Of a stretch of DNA of 64,000 nucleotides, positions 23,115 through 35,789 are shown piece after piece. The DNA is taken from the NCBI GenBank assembly GCA_944990035.1, contig CALYLX010000006.1:1-64000 (forward strand), given 5' to 3'. This stretch comes from Clitopilus passeckerianus. Its lineage: Eukaryota > Basidiomycota > Agaricomycetes > Agaricales > Entolomataceae. The notes beneath the pieces were generated by a model. That model ran no database searches. It was not told the DNA's origin and saw only the letters and a program-made list of their open reading frames with translations. Each line of letters starts with the position of its first letter. The stretch's first letter is position 1. Made by a program: the position numbers and the translations under genes.

Positions 23115-24168
23115 ATGTTTGGAGAGGAATTGGCCACAATACGGAGGCTGGGAGTCAGGCATGTGAGTAGTGACCCGCTATGACATACCCCATTGCGTGT
23201 GTCTCTCGTAGTGGTGGTTGTGGATCTCAATGGCACGCTGACTGTGTGTCTTGAAATCTTGGATTTTCTGTCTCATAGGTTCTGCTCCAAGTTCTCAATT
23301 TTGCAAGTGTCATCGCAAGCGGGTTAATGATATGGAAAGGGCTGGGACTGGTCACCAATACCGAATCTCCAATCGTCGTCGTTCTTAGGTTAGTTGGAGA
23401 GCGGAGAGCTGTCTACGCCGCTCGCTCCTCTCCTCTCCTCAATTCAATAACGACAACCACAACTAAACATGGTGTGTTCTGTTTTGCAGCGGCTCAATGG
23501 AACCAGCATTCTACCGAGGCGACCTGCTATTCCTGACGAACCCCGCAAGCGAGAGGTACAAGACTGGTGACATAACAGTCTACAAGATCCCAGGAGCCGA
23601 CATTCCAATCGTCCACCGCGTCCTCGAGACACACGATATTCCACCCAGCAAGCCAAAACGCTCAAAGACCGGCAAGACCGGTGATGTGTCGGCGGCGGAG
23701 AAGGGAACGGTCGGGTGAGTGACGCAATTTTGTTCCTCTCTCCCGCGCTCCGGGATCCGAGACGTGGTTGCTGGTTCCTGGGGCGACAAAGGGGAGAAAG
23801 TGATTAAGAAAATGTGCTAACGGACCGCATGCCTTTAGCGGAGATAGACAGATGCTACTGACAAAGGGAGATAACAATCCAGTCGATGACCTAGACCTGT
23901 ATCGGGGATTGGATTGGTTGGAAAGAAAGCATATTGTAGGGAAAGTGAGAGGGTGAGTAGAGTGTTGGCTGGTCAGTGACTGTCGACTGACAATGAAATC
24001 CCAGATTCCTTCCATACCTTGGCTATGTCACAATCGCGATGGTAAGATTGCATCTTTGATATCGGAGATTTCTGAGATCTAATCAAAAGGTTCCAGAACG
24101 ACTTTCCTCAGTTGAAATATGCTTTATTGGGATTGTTAGGATTGCTCGCACTAATCCAACGGGAATAA
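23115..24168 (+). CDS. SEC11: Signal peptidase complex catalytic subunit
   Basis: Endoplasmic-reticulum membrane serine protease that removes signal peptides. The protein starts [16 protein letters not shown], has one N-terminal membrane anchor ([19 protein letters not shown]), then the active-site motif SGSMEP with the catalytic Ser codon at 23494-23496, the catalytic His in IVHRVLE, and KGDNNPVDD with the conserved acidic residues. A charged, Ser/Lys-rich insert ([15 protein letters not shown]) lies between the His and Asp boxes, as in other fungi. The C-terminus has a second hydrophobic segment ([14 protein letters not shown]). Five introns give clean joins; the first falls after 16 codons and another splits the S-G-S motif (AG|C at 23490). 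Confidence 0.95.
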
Positions 24169-24246
24169 TATGACGTAGTAGCTTATGTCATCACTAGATA
24201 TACCTTGTCCCCTGTTTGTCGTCTTCCCGGTAACAAATCCTCTTTG

Positions 24247-27200
24247 ATGGACTTTTTCAGTCGAAGACATGCAAATAACGGTGAAGACGCTCAAGACACC
24301 AAAGACTTTGCTTCTGCAATTCAGGATAGATTTGGTTCGCAGTCTATTCTAACGGCTAGACTCGCACCAGTTCAAGAACCAGCTCAACCGGTTCGAAATG
24401 TCACAATTAACCCAACTTCTGTCACTCCGTCCAGCATCGACGACTGGCTCGATTCCTCGTCAACCCTCATTCTCGACATCCGGCCTCATGCTGCGTACTC
24501 ACAAGCAAGAATACCCAATGCAATCCCTCTCTCTGTCCCTTCAACCCTGCTCAAACGGCCAGCGTTCTCCTTGCAGCGACTAGCGGCTATGCTCCCGTCG
24601 TCGTCCGCACGCACCAAATTTCTCTCTTACAAATCCTCCTCTCGTATCCTCGTATACGACGCAGATGCTCACCAGATACCGGAGAACTCCAACATTGGCG
24701 GCTTACTCAAGAAATTTGCCAACGACGGGTACGACGGCGAGCTCGCGTGGTTGAAGGGCGGTTTCCAGAGCGTGTGGCGGGAGAGGAGAGATGTGGTGGA
24801 TCAGAGACCCCCCACACCAGAGAGAAGCGAAGACGACGAAGACGAGGCCAGCACGACTGGAATCGATGCAACTCCGACCGGAGGGATAATATCTGCAGCA
24901 GGAGGAGATAATCATCATCATCACCATCGCACTCATCTCGCCGTACCTGGTGGTAGTTCCAACCCATCTAACCCCGTTCTTCGCCCGTCAATCCTGCCCT
25001 CGGACGCTTTCAATCTCAGCAGCACAACGAGGTCACATCCGAACCTCGCCATCCCCATCCACATGTCCCTGCGGAACCCACCCGTGACCTCTTCTGCTGC
25101 TAGTGGCGTATCGTCAGCGAATAACACTGCGAACACGCTAGGGACAAGCAGACCTGCCTTCAACCCCTTCTTTGATACCATTCGACAGAACGTCGAGCTT
25201 TCTCATGGTATCACCGAGCGCATCCCTCTTCGGCTCCCAAGGCGAGTGCGGCGGCGAATAGACGACCTGCCATTCGAGTGGTTGAAGGAAATTGCAAGGC
25301 GTGCCGATATCCTCGTTCCTGTCACCTCAGCACAACGCACCCCATCCATGAAAACCCCCTCCCTTTCCCATTCGAAACGCCTCTCTCCTGGCGAGATCAA
25401 GTCCATTTCGACTTCGACAAGTTCCGGATCATTGTCAACAGCTGACGAATCCGCGACACCCAGTCCACCTGACCTGTCCATGGTCGAAGAGGGTATGGAG
25501 TCTCTTGCAATGCAGTTTTACAGGATAGAGCTAGCGGAGCAGAGGCGATTAATGGGTGTCATGGAGCATCACAGTAAAGAGAGCTCGACATTTGATGCGC
25601 AGAGGAAAGGACGAGCACACGAGCGACCAGGAGATACCAAGCTAGAGATAGAAGATGACGAAGAGGAGCTCAATCCTGCTGCATTTCCTTTCAGTATCAC
25701 TGCTGGCGTCGAGAAAGGTGCCAAGAATCGGTTAGTGCTTTTTTAATCATTCCCAGACTTTCAGCAGAAACTAATGAAATCACAGGTACCGTCATATTTG
25801 GCCATTTGAGCACGCTCGAGTCAGGTTACACCAAGAGAACGAAGGATCACCAGTTAGACCAAGCACAGTATTCCAGGCAACGCCTTCTGGCCCAATTATC
25901 CTCGAAGAGAAAGACGACTACGTGAACGCTTCGTACGTTCAGCCATTAGGCACGACCAAGAGATATATCGCAACACAAGGACCCCTAGAAGCAACCTTTG
26001 ACGACTTTTGGAGGTTAGTTCGTTTGCACTCCTTTATTTGATTGGGACGACTTACTGATATATCGTGGTTTTCTACCTCGTTACACCAATTACGTCATTA
26101 ACGACACACAGATTATGCTGGGAACAGAATGTTCACGTCATCGTCATGCTCACAAAAGAAGTTGAAGGGTCCATGGTCAAGTGTGGCGCATACTGGGCAG
26201 ACGTTGGTTCAGCGTCGTCGCCTCTCCTCCCCGATCCCATCCGCAAATTCGGCCCCATCACCCTTAAGCTCGTCTCCAAGGTCGGATACACCAGCGGTAT
26301 GCGCGCAAGCAGGGAGAAGGGTATCAACCTCATGCACCAGACCAAGGATGGTCTGAAGAAGCTGAACGCTATCACCACCGATGCGCTCACTGGGGGAGGA
26401 GGTGGTGGATTCGCGTTTCCTGTTATGCCCGCACCCAGTACGAAGAACAGCTACCGCTCGGGTAGTTCGGAGAGGAGGAGGAGGGACAAGAAACGTAGTC
26501 GCGACAGGAAGAGACTTCAACCTGTTGCTGGACTCGACCCTTTTTCTGGTACGGAAGCGACCACCTCGACGACGGAGTTCACCTCCGATTCTGCGAATCT
26601 CTCTGGTTCTGAGGAGGAGGATGTAGATCTCGGCCGTATCACCACCATCCAGCGGACGTTCGAGCTCTCCCACGACCACTACCCAGAGGTGGGGCCGCGG
26701 AAAATCGTACAGCTTCAGTATCTCGAATGGCCAGACATGAATGTCCCCGACGATCCTCGCGGCATCCTTGATCTCATCGAACGCGTCGATCTCGCCGTAG
26801 AAGAGACCGGTGGAAGTGGGGAGCACGACCTGGTCGATTTCCGTCCTAATGTCCAAGACAGCGGGAACGATAGTGCTAGCCATTCCACCGCGAAGCCGAA
26901 GAGGAGAGGCAGTGGGACGCGCTGGGAGAAGAAGGAGATGCTAATGGATAAGAGACGCGGGGTTGCGAAGCACGCGATGGGAAGCAGGAACGCCAGACCA
27001 GTTCTGTTGCATTGCAGCGCAGGCGTTGGCCGAACTGGAGGCTATATCGCTTTGGACGCGATCTTGGATGGGGTGAGGAGAGAGATGAGGAAGAAGAGGG
27101 TGGGGTCGGCATCAACAGCCACAAGCTCGACGCAGAAGCAAAGCATGTATGTCTCCGGGGAAAGCCGCATACAGTCAAGTACGCGGGGAGGCTTCAGTCG

Positions 27201-29649
27201 CAGGGACAGCAACAGCGAAGCTGAAGGTGCCGCCATGGACGTCGATACGGAGAACCAGAAGAACATCAAAGAAGATTCTGGACCAACTGTGCCCATCACG
27301 ATGAGTGGTGCCGAGCACGATATCATCCATGTTCCAACCGTCGTCGTTCCCAAATCTAGAGCAGGCAGCGCTAGTAGTGGGGAAAGAAGCGCGAGCGTGG
27401 ATGTTAGTGGCAGTGGAGAGGCGAGTGCGAGTGCTAGCCCACCGTTGGCAGAGGATGTAGCGAAAGATGAGGAGCCGGGAAAGAAGTCGCTAGCGAAGAA
27501 GGGTTCGAAGAAGCCGATTGTGGGCAGGGACATAGCATCGATGGATGTGGCGGATAACAACTCGATGGATGTGGATAGGGATGAGGACAGTCCGAGTGGT
27601 GGCAGCCTTGAGAGTTCGGCGGCGGGCAGTAGTGGCGTGAGTGGAAGCGGGGGAAGCGCGGAGAGGAGTGGAGGAAGTAGTAGGGATGGAGGGTTGAGCA
27701 GCAGTTTGGCGAGTGTGGGCGTTGGGTCTGGCGAGAGCAGCGAGCCCGTCAACGTCCCCTCTGGGGCTGATGCTAAGCGTCGCTCCCATCACTTGCATGG
27801 ACCTTCAGCATTCTTGACGAAGAAATGGGCGCAAAACGTGCATGAATCGCAACTCGACAACGTCAGTTCCCCAGCAAGCATAGTGGGGAACGACAATGTA
27901 TCCGACTCGTCTTCATCTATGATCGTCGAGCCTTCCCTCCCCGGAGCGTCCTCGAGTTCAGCATCGTTGCCTCCCATCTCAGAATCCGGACATTCTTCGT
28001 CGGGCTCATCAGGCATTGGCCGATCTCTCAAAGCGCACCACCACCATCGTCCATCTTCGCCTGCGAAAGTCAGCACAGTCCTCTCCGGGACTCAACTTCA
28101 ACAGCATCTGCTCAATCAGCAACGTCAGAAGAAGAAGATGGAGCAGCTTAGGCAAAAGGGGCATACACACGGTCACGGTACCGCGGCGACCAATAGCGGC
28201 GTTCCAGGGGCAGTAAATTTGAGTATCAGTGCGCCTTCCTTGTCCAGCACCTCCAGCAGTTCCTTAAGCGGATCTGCATTCCCTTCAATTTCAGATTCAG
28301 ACGATGTCTTAATGGGCAGTGGGTCCGGGGAGGTAGCGTCAGGTTCTTTGCCGACTAGTGTCTCGGAGGCTGAGAGCTCGGATAAGGGGAAGAGGAGGGA
28401 GCTGCCAACGGAGATGCCGGAGAGGAGGAAGTCGACCGAGGACCAAGCTGCCCAGGTCGCTGCTGCTGCACCCGCCCATCAGAAGATGTTTGCTGGGACT
28501 GCAGCAAGCGAACGCATACGGACCACCTCCTTCCCTCAACCTATGCGTATGGCGCCGTCACCTAGCCGAGGAAGTATGGCAGAGAGAGCTACGGCCGCAA
28601 TGGGTCAGACACCTGGCCAGGCTTTCGCGTTATCACTACCTGCCCCCGCTTTCAACCTCAATTTCCCTGGTGGTCGTCCCGGGACTGGTCCCGGAACCGA
28701 CTCGTACCCTGCATTTATGAAGCAGATGGGACAGCAACAACCGCTTCCGAGTGCGCCTGCTCTGCCTCCTCAGTCCATTATGGGCACAGGTGTCGCATTC
28801 AACATACCTAGGGAACCAGTAACAGGTCAAAGCGACCTGACTACGACGAGAGGGACGACTTTTTCGGACAGCCAGCAACCTCATCCTGTCAACGCGCCGC
28901 CAGCAGCATTGTACGGAAACCAGACCGTTTCCGAAGTCAAGAATACCCCTGGATCATTCCCATTCGCGATTCCGACTTCAAGTGCTCAGCCAAACCGATC
29001 TGAGGATACCTCCGAAAACTCGCACGGTCGACATACGAGAGTGGATTACAAGGAACCCCGAGCATTACACGTGGAGGATGGGTCGCCAGTGTCGCTGAGT
29101 GGGTTCGAAGCTCCAGTGTGGGAGGTTATTCAAGATATGCGAGAGCAGAGGATGTCACTGTGCCAGAGTCTGCGGCAGTATGTGTTTGTGCATGCAGCCA
29201 TTGTGGAGGGAGCGTTACGGCTGGTGGACTCGGAGCGTGAGAGGGAAGGAGCAGGAGCAGAGAAAGAAGAAATTGCAAGCGTTGGTGCTTTAAAGCAAGG
29301 AGGTGCACCTGCTGAGCTGAACTCGCAACAAATCGAGGTGTCAAGACGGCAAGACCATGGATATATGGGGATGGACATAGATACCGCCAGCACTGCCACA
29401 TCCACGCACATCCGCTCCTCCTCGACTGGCAGTACGAACTTCGATGGTTCAAGTTCAGTCATGTCTTCACCATCCAAGAAGGGGAAGAGGGGTGCTAGCC
29501 CAACGGAGCTGTTGATGGAGGGAAAGGGAGGCGAGGTCAGGATGTCGAAACGACCAAGTCTTAAGCGCAAGACTCGCACTCCTTCTGAAGCTCAACCGCG
29601 CCTGGGCACCCTTCCCCAATCCCCAGCAGTAACACCTTCCAGGAACTAG
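24247..29649 (+). CDS. Rhodanese-like plus protein tyrosine phosphatase, with very large Ser-rich insertions
   Basis: Likely MAP-kinase phosphatase of the yeast Ptp2/Ptp3 and fission-yeast Pyp type. The first ATG of the frame is at 24247 (MDFFSRRH). Residues about 60-190 form a rhodanese fold (LDIRPHAAYSQARIPNA to AWLKGGFQSVW) in which the catalytic-loop Cys is absent (ILVYDADAHQ), as in docking domains. After two introns near 25733 and 26014 comes the PTP domain: NRYRHIWPFEHARV, DDYVNASYV, YIATQGPL, VIVMLT, the WPD loop (26728-26736) and the P-loop HCSAGVGRTG (27010-27039). About 700 Ser/Gly/Pro-rich residues then separate the P-loop from MREQRMSLCQ and YVFVHAA (from 29137), which are the Q-loop and last helix of the same domain. 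A smaller basic insert sits between the KLVSKVG strand and RTFELSH. The total is near 1,760 residues. Confidence 0.92.
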
Positions 29650-29992
29650 TTGTCCGTATATGCTTTTTCTCTCTTTCTGATTTTGGGGCTTACTCATGCG
29701 GTTAAAAAAAGTGGCTTGCCCTACCTTTCATCTCTCTTTTTGTACATCGTTTGTGGATATTTTAGCTCCCATTCGATACCAGTATCACTCACATACATAC
29801 ATACAATACTCACTCATCATATTCAAGCCATGGCTCTTGTATCATTGTAATGCATATTGGATCTCTTATTCTAGCATCATCTTTACCAGTACCGAAATGA
29901 ATAATAGCAGAGGTCCCGTGGTCGAATATTAATACAAACAGTGCATGTAGGAAGCGCAAATCGGAGAACCCCCATGTCCTCGAGGTAAAGCC
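29650..29992 (+). other. 3' flanks of two convergent genes
   Basis: AT-rich sequence between the phosphatase stop and the E2 gene that reads towards it. I see only untranslated-type sequence, including the block catacatacatacaatact near 29800. Confidence 0.5.
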
Positions 29993-30953
29993 TCAGTCCT
30001 TTGAAGCCCTTACACACTATAAATATAGGTAAGTTGGTATGAAGGGATGTAAAGATGTGAGAAAGCACCCACGTATCATCGTCATAATGGAACCGGGTCT
30101 AGAACGTGAAGAAACCATCGTCAATTCAGGCAAAGATCGATACCATTGGAGAGTAAACCTTTTTTGGATTATCCGGTGCATGCTTGACGTATCGATCGTT
30201 ATCCACTGGCCTATATACCCTCAGCTTCAGCCTCGTGACGAGGATATTCCTAATTTTGGGACGCTTACCGTTCTTTCTTCTGGATAGCATAGGAAGGTGT
30301 GAATGTGCTTGTGGATTTGAGAAAGCGTAAGTCCATACCTTGCAGGATGCGAGCATGGATTGTAACGTCACGCATACGGAGACGACGCTCAGGACAGGTG
30401 ACCATTCATTGCCGAGGATGGAGGCGCAGATCTATAGGTGGTTTTCTGGGGAATTAGCCTCTAATACAAGTCCATATAGATGGACATACATGGCCGTTGG
30501 AGTAAACGTGCTGAGAAATGACAGGTTCTTGGTGAGATGACAAGGAAAGGCGGGAGAAGAAAGCAGCACGCACTGGGTGTATTGGTGCTTCTTGATCATT
30601 CCCGACGACAAATTGGACAGCGGGGGATGATATAGGGTATTGCGAGTCAAACCGGAACATTAGGGTATGTTTCTCTCCCTGCCATCGTGCATGTATCAGA
30701 GCCACTGAGGGAAGCCAGAGTGGGTGGTATGACCCACCTTGTACAACGACTCTCCCATAACTTCAATCGTGAACAGCCATTTCTCGAAGTTGTCTGCCTG
30801 GAGTTTGGTTATACCTGTTAGGTGCAAGATGGAGCGTGTCAATCTGGGGATTTCGACTGGGTTACTGTAGCAGAACGCACCGACAGGACATCCTTCCCTC
30901 TCGATCTCATTCAGTTCCTTCGAAAGCCTTCGAGTTGAAATACTGCTCGCCAT
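29993..30953 (-). CDS. UBE2W: UBE2W-type ubiquitin-conjugating enzyme
   Basis: E2 enzyme; the UBE2W group attaches ubiquitin to protein N-termini. The ATG at 30953 gives MASSISTRRLSKELNEIE. Spliced exons then read EKWLFTIEVMGESLYKGEKH, FRFDSQYPISSPAVQF, PIHPHVYSNGH, ICASILGNEWSPVLS and LASCKKKERPVDNDRYV, ending NPKKTRFHYDDDT. HPHVYSNGHIC in place of the usual HPN-type box, and the DDDT end, are hallmarks of UBE2W. The catalytic Cys codon is at 30428-30426. Exon 4 is only 21 nt (30510-30490) and exon 6 only 11 nt (30279-30269). The last few residues after DDDTW are uncertain: one further intron gives a TGA at 29995-29993, while reading through adds about 50 unlikely residues. Confidence 0.88.
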
Positions 30954-31065
30954 CGTGGAGTCTAGTTCGCCTAGTTGCCTTGCTTGAGTATGTCCTGGCA
31001 GATGGACGAGGAGATAGAGATGGGATGGAACACGGACTCACAGCACAATACCACTGGCAGCAGCG

Positions 31066-31515
31066 CTGATCGCTTCGAACAGCCTTCGCAGTATCCGCCG
31101 TTCGTCGGCATCAATACATCCAAAGTCCTTGCCAATCACAGCCAAACAACGCGTCCTGCTTGCAGAAAGAAACTCTTGGCAATGCTTGGCTCTTTTCGGC
31201 CTGTCAGAACGGCATATTCCACTTCGCCCAGGTCAGCTCCCAATCGTGATTTCCTCATTATGTCCTCGACATTCATGTCAGTGCGCACACGACTGTGTTC
31301 TCAGGACGGCGAATATTTGTATTGAGAGCCGGCCGATTTCCAGACCTCAGACAATGGGCGACATATCTCGACAAGTACTGCCGTGATCGATGTTGCGTTA
31401 ATGCGCCTCTTGGGTCTTCGTCTTCTGGCATCTGTGGAGCTTTTCTCATCTCTATGCGTACCGCGGCCTCTCCGAGTTGTGGCTGCCTATAATTCTGCGA
31501 AATCGGTACAAGCAC
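31066..31515 (-). pseudogene. Fragmented coding-like sequence
   Basis: The minus strand shows three overlapping coding-like stretches in different frames: ITAVLVEICRPLSEVWKSAG, then EDIMRKSRLGADLGEVEYA, then LAVIGKDFGCIDADERRI ending EAISAAASGIV at a donor-like gtgagt. Stops and frame changes separate them and no set of introns joins them well. A short part (31131-31156) recurs at 15423. I read this as a decayed gene or element; I cannot name it. Confidence 0.3.
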
Positions 31516-31791
31516 ATTGATTTGCTCTCGGTTGCTGGTGGTTCATCCTAAATGAACGAGCTATGTGGAACAACGACTAGTGGGAAGGTTTTCACACGTT
31601 CACCTTTCACCTCATTGACATGCCACTGAGACAACAAACCCTGGCCCCGTCTGTTACCTACTGACAATGAACTGTTCCTCGACACCAGGGTCCTTTCTAA
31701 AAATACCAATTCTTCCGTGAATTTGAATATTTAAGCCAGCATAGTCAAGCAATGTCTTCTCAACTCGCCTCTCACATCTACAATCCCAAGA

Positions 31792-32520
31792 ATGAAGCTC
31801 TCACTTGCTGCTGTGAGGCACTCTACCGCATCTAACACTTTTTCGGGCTCATGATTATACGATGTAGGCTCTCGTGGCTTTCGTCGCGAGCGTCTCTGGC
31901 CAAGCCATCGTTCGCAAATGCCATGGGGATGGTATCAAGTCCAAAGTTTCTGAAGGCCTGGAAATTGCGGCCCAGATCTGCCAACTGGTAGGAAACTGTC
32001 TTCATTCCATGTATGAATTTGTAAAAATGCTCACTGCGACTTACATATCTCTAGGCTGCTAACCGGCCCATTGCGAACAGTATGTTGTTTAGCCGCGGCC
32101 CTTGACATGTATGCCCTATGCCAACCTGTTCCTCTCAATTCAGGGGGTAATATCAAGTCTTGTGTGCCATATCACTCGGATGGCACCACCGAAGAAACCG
32201 ACTACCACTGGTTGCTCACCGTTACGCACAACGGACCTGGAGCGTAAGCAACTGCAGTTCAATACAAACTTCAACTTCTAATGGGGTTTGAACTATAGAG
32301 CTGGCGTACCCCCACTGGTTTCGGACCCTAATTTATGCGTTCTTGCCATCAGTGCCGTGTTGAGGCAATGTGGAGACGGATACCTCACCAAGGGAGGGTA
32401 TGGCTACTTCGGCAACAATCTCATCGAATGGGAGATCGACCCTGTGAGTGGCATGGTATCATCAGCCTACTATGCTTGTTTCTCATACAGTATATCAAGG
32501 ACCACGAGGACAAGTGCTAG
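31792..32520 (+). CDS. Small secreted cysteine-containing protein
   Basis: The ATG at 31792 begins a signal peptide split by the first intron (MKLSLAA, then ALVAFVASVSGQA), with likely cleavage before QAIVRK. Further exons join with good GT/AG sites to give RKCHGDGIKSKV, AAQICQL, NIKSCVPYHSDG, HWLLTVTHNGPG, NLCVLAISAVLRQCGDGYL, GYFGNNLIEWEIDP and YIKDHEDKC before the stop. The mature protein is about 130 residues with six cysteines, the last being the C-terminal residue, which suggests three disulphides. No known catalytic motif is visible. It is an effector-like or cell-wall-associated small secreted protein by size and composition; its real role is unknown. It stands alone between gene-poor stretches. 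Confidence 0.75.
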
Positions 32521-35500
32521 ATGTTGTCATCTAGTTTCGCACCGAACTGCAGTCTCAATTTCGCGCTACAAATCTCTCCATTGACATATCTCTACGAGAA
32601 ATGTTTGCCCCAGCTCTAGCTTGATCGAGAACGTCTTAACAAGGACAATTTTCTCTGTAATCGTCTTCCGAATATGTACATGTGATGAAACGGTTTACGT
32701 GCATTAAATACGTTTGGGAAATGTCGGAGGAGTCTGGCAACTCGCTTTCATGACAAATCGATAATTGAAATCCTCCGACTCGATATCCGCACGAGCCTGC
32801 TTTCTCAACTGCAGAGTTGATCACAGAGATAACTGCCCTCCCCTATGAGAGAATGCCTGCTTAGAGAGTGTGGGGCGATAAATCAGTCATGCATCCCAAG
32901 CTAGCGTTTCATTTCGGAACGCAACTCCCTATCGATTACGCCGGTCCATATCAATTAAATGTCGTGTACCTGTTCGCGGGATGAGGTAGGTAGCCTGCAG
33001 GCCCACCCAAGGGTAGGAAACCGGGAACACACCAGGCGTTGCTTCGAACAATCCACGGTTTTCTGGATACAATTGTATTCAATTCAGAAAAAAAAAACTG
33101 AAGGTATGCGAGAAGAGCTTTTGACGTCAAAACTAACGGCGATCAGATTCAATATTACTATAATATCGGAACGGTCCGACCCTCCGTGGTAGACCTTGGT
33201 TAAGAATATACAAGAGAATAATGAGCAGTGAAGGTGAACGCATGGCGATGGAACTCTCACCTGGCTCATTCCTCCATGCCATGCTTGCTTCAATGCTGTA
33301 GCCCGGTACATAAGACCTGATCCATTTTTTTCTGCCTCCTTCAAATCGTGGGCAGCCCCGCAGAAGTCCGTGGAAGCTATTGCGGCCGACAGGGCTGAAT
33401 GGTGACTGCGTGGCTGTGTTGGGGAATCTCGATCTTTTATTGTTTTGCTTCCGTGGAGAAGACTGAGGGGCCTTCATCGAGACCAGAGTCCAGTGAGAAG
33501 GAGGGCAAGGCCAAATTGGGTTGGCTAGGGAAAATGTTTATTGGATAGATGGTGAAGGATAAAACTCCAAGCATATTCACGTTGCTCCCATTCTTGTTGG
33601 GAGTGTTGCTCTGAGAATATCTTCCAGGTGTTGAGGACAGCGGCCGTATCCATCATGTGGCAGAAAGTATGCCTCTGGTTCAACGTCTGGTTTATCAGCA
33701 CCGAATAGGTACGGTGAAGCGAGTTTTCTTGCTCCATGAAGTGGCATAACCTGAAAACGAATAACCGTTGTGCAGAGGGTATGACTTCGGCCAATTCGGA
33801 AGGTAAAGGCGTTGTGGCTTGGAAGAACCTGTCCTGGCCGATGTGAGATGTCGTCGAATTACTCGGAGGTCAGGACATTACGGCTGAGTTTTCCTTATTG
33901 ACTGGACTGCGTAGTAATGTCTTCAAAATGGTGGTTGCTGAATCTGACATTATTGAGCCCCGTGTCGGAAGGGTTGAAGTGACGAATGGTAGCCGTTGGG
34001 GAAGTCGTGCGTAGAGTGGAGAGGTATCCTTAAGGTAGTATGGTGGCAAGACGAAACAGTCCAAATTTCTGGCAACCGTGTTCTGATGGGGGCCATACGA
34101 CCGTGGGCCGTTGTTTCTCCTGCCTCAACCACACAACACTGCTGCATTATTCCTTTGAGTCAGGTTGTCCAGGATATCGACGCACAAGGTTGATAGTTCT
34201 TGGGAGCCGGCGAATTTGCTGACATTTTCTGACGTTTGGCAACTTCTTGAAGGGAATCACCGAAGCCGCTTCCCATTACGTCGAAAGGCCCCTGCTAAGC
34301 ACAGGTCGCGGGCCCTCATAACAGACGTACTCCAAGACACAATAACATGGATGCCAAGGTTCACAGTCTTGAGGCGTCTCGAAAGGTGACGACCCGGGAG
34401 GACAATAATTGTTGAAGGTGCGGTGGGCATTTTTGTGAACCGCTCACAGCGCAGTATATGTTGCAGAAGTCGACTTTCTTCAGAACTCGGCGACCAGGAG
34501 AGACCGCCATGCCAAACGTTTCAACGATTGCGGATGAGGAGACTTATTCCAGTCACACAACCGGAACTTCTGGCCAAAATACTTCACCAATGTTTGTTCT
34601 TGCACCAATATTGTTATTCGTGGGATGTCTTGGTTCTTGGACGGTCTTGATCAAGTCTTCAATATTCGGCCAACTTTGGACCCGTCGCAAGAAAGAACCA
34701 CCACAGATACTTCCTCACGACAAATGGTGGGACATAGGCATGTATCCCCAACTGGACCTGGACGACTGTCGAGAGCAATGCCCGACTTTGGTTGGGAATT
34801 GAGCTTGGAGAGTTCAACAAATATTCTGGTCTTCATGCTTCAACCTCTTTTGCTTGGCGGAAATCTTGGTCTGCGGTGTCTCCTTGAAAAGATAGCTCTC
34901 TGTCTCAAGTTGCTTGTGCTCGTATTCTCGAGAAAATCATGGTTCTGGATAAGCAAGACGCACAGCCTCGGAATTGACGTCCAAGAAAGGAACCGAGGGT
35001 GCACCTGCCTAATTAGGAAACTGCGCATTCCTCAAACTTTTAACTCTTGCTCATCAGCCTGGCAGGACCAGCAACAACGAAGCTCAATGAGACGGTGGCA
35101 GCCTGTACAGGTACCCAGGATTACGAAATGCGAGAAACAAGATACCGTAGGAGGGAAGCTTCCCAGAAAGCATTAGACGTGGCCAAGCAGTCACCAAGTT
35201 CCCCGGATGTGTAGAAAATGCCTGTAGGCTGCTAGGAAACCCCAGAACAGTGAGTTGGAAATCTTCCAATACCCAAACTCTGATTGTGAACGTTGAACAG
35301 CACACTTCCAAGATGGCGGGGCCAGGACTGCAATTTTGGCGAGGATCTTCTGGAAATAACGCCCATTTTCCGCCAGCACGCCGCATCGCGAACTTCAAAG
35401 GGCAATTCGGCCTTTTACATTGCCTATCAATGATGAGAGAAGCGACCAAGCTCACAAGGCTATGAGCTGCGCCCCACAGCCCTCGACTGTGAGCCGAGCG

Positions 35501-35789
35501 GGTTGCAAAGTAACGTGTCTTTGGTCAATTGAACCCGTCAAACATGGACGCAAAAGGAAAGAAAACGAAGGTCGCCGTCCGCTGATCACAACATCGACCC
35601 TGGAAATAATGCCTCTTAGACCACATTACAATGGTCTTGACACCACTGACGCCCACAATCGGGATAGGGACCGTAACCTTCCGGGACCGCAGGGGGTTTT
35701 TAAGCACTCGGTCAACTCCCCTGCTTTCCTCACCTCCTCGCCTTCGGCAAATACCAAGAACACCGTTTCAAAATCACTGAACTGGAAGA
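32521..35789 (+). other. Gene-poor, degenerate region
   Basis: About 3.3 kb without a gene I can support. The minus strand between about 35050 and 33480 contains many coding-like patches broken by stops, for example EYEHKQLETESYLFKE, FGDSLQEVAKRQKMSAN and HNGYSFSGYATSW. They could be a decayed gene or transposable element. No reverse-transcriptase, transposase or integrase motif is recognisable. I see no long terminal or inverted repeats by eye. Confidence 0.4.

Noticed and set aside
26876..27752. Long minus-strand open frames within the phosphatase gene
   Set aside because: They are antisense to a Ser/Gly-rich coding exon, whose skewed codons leave the opposite strand open; composition is simply its mirror (Pro/Leu/Ser).
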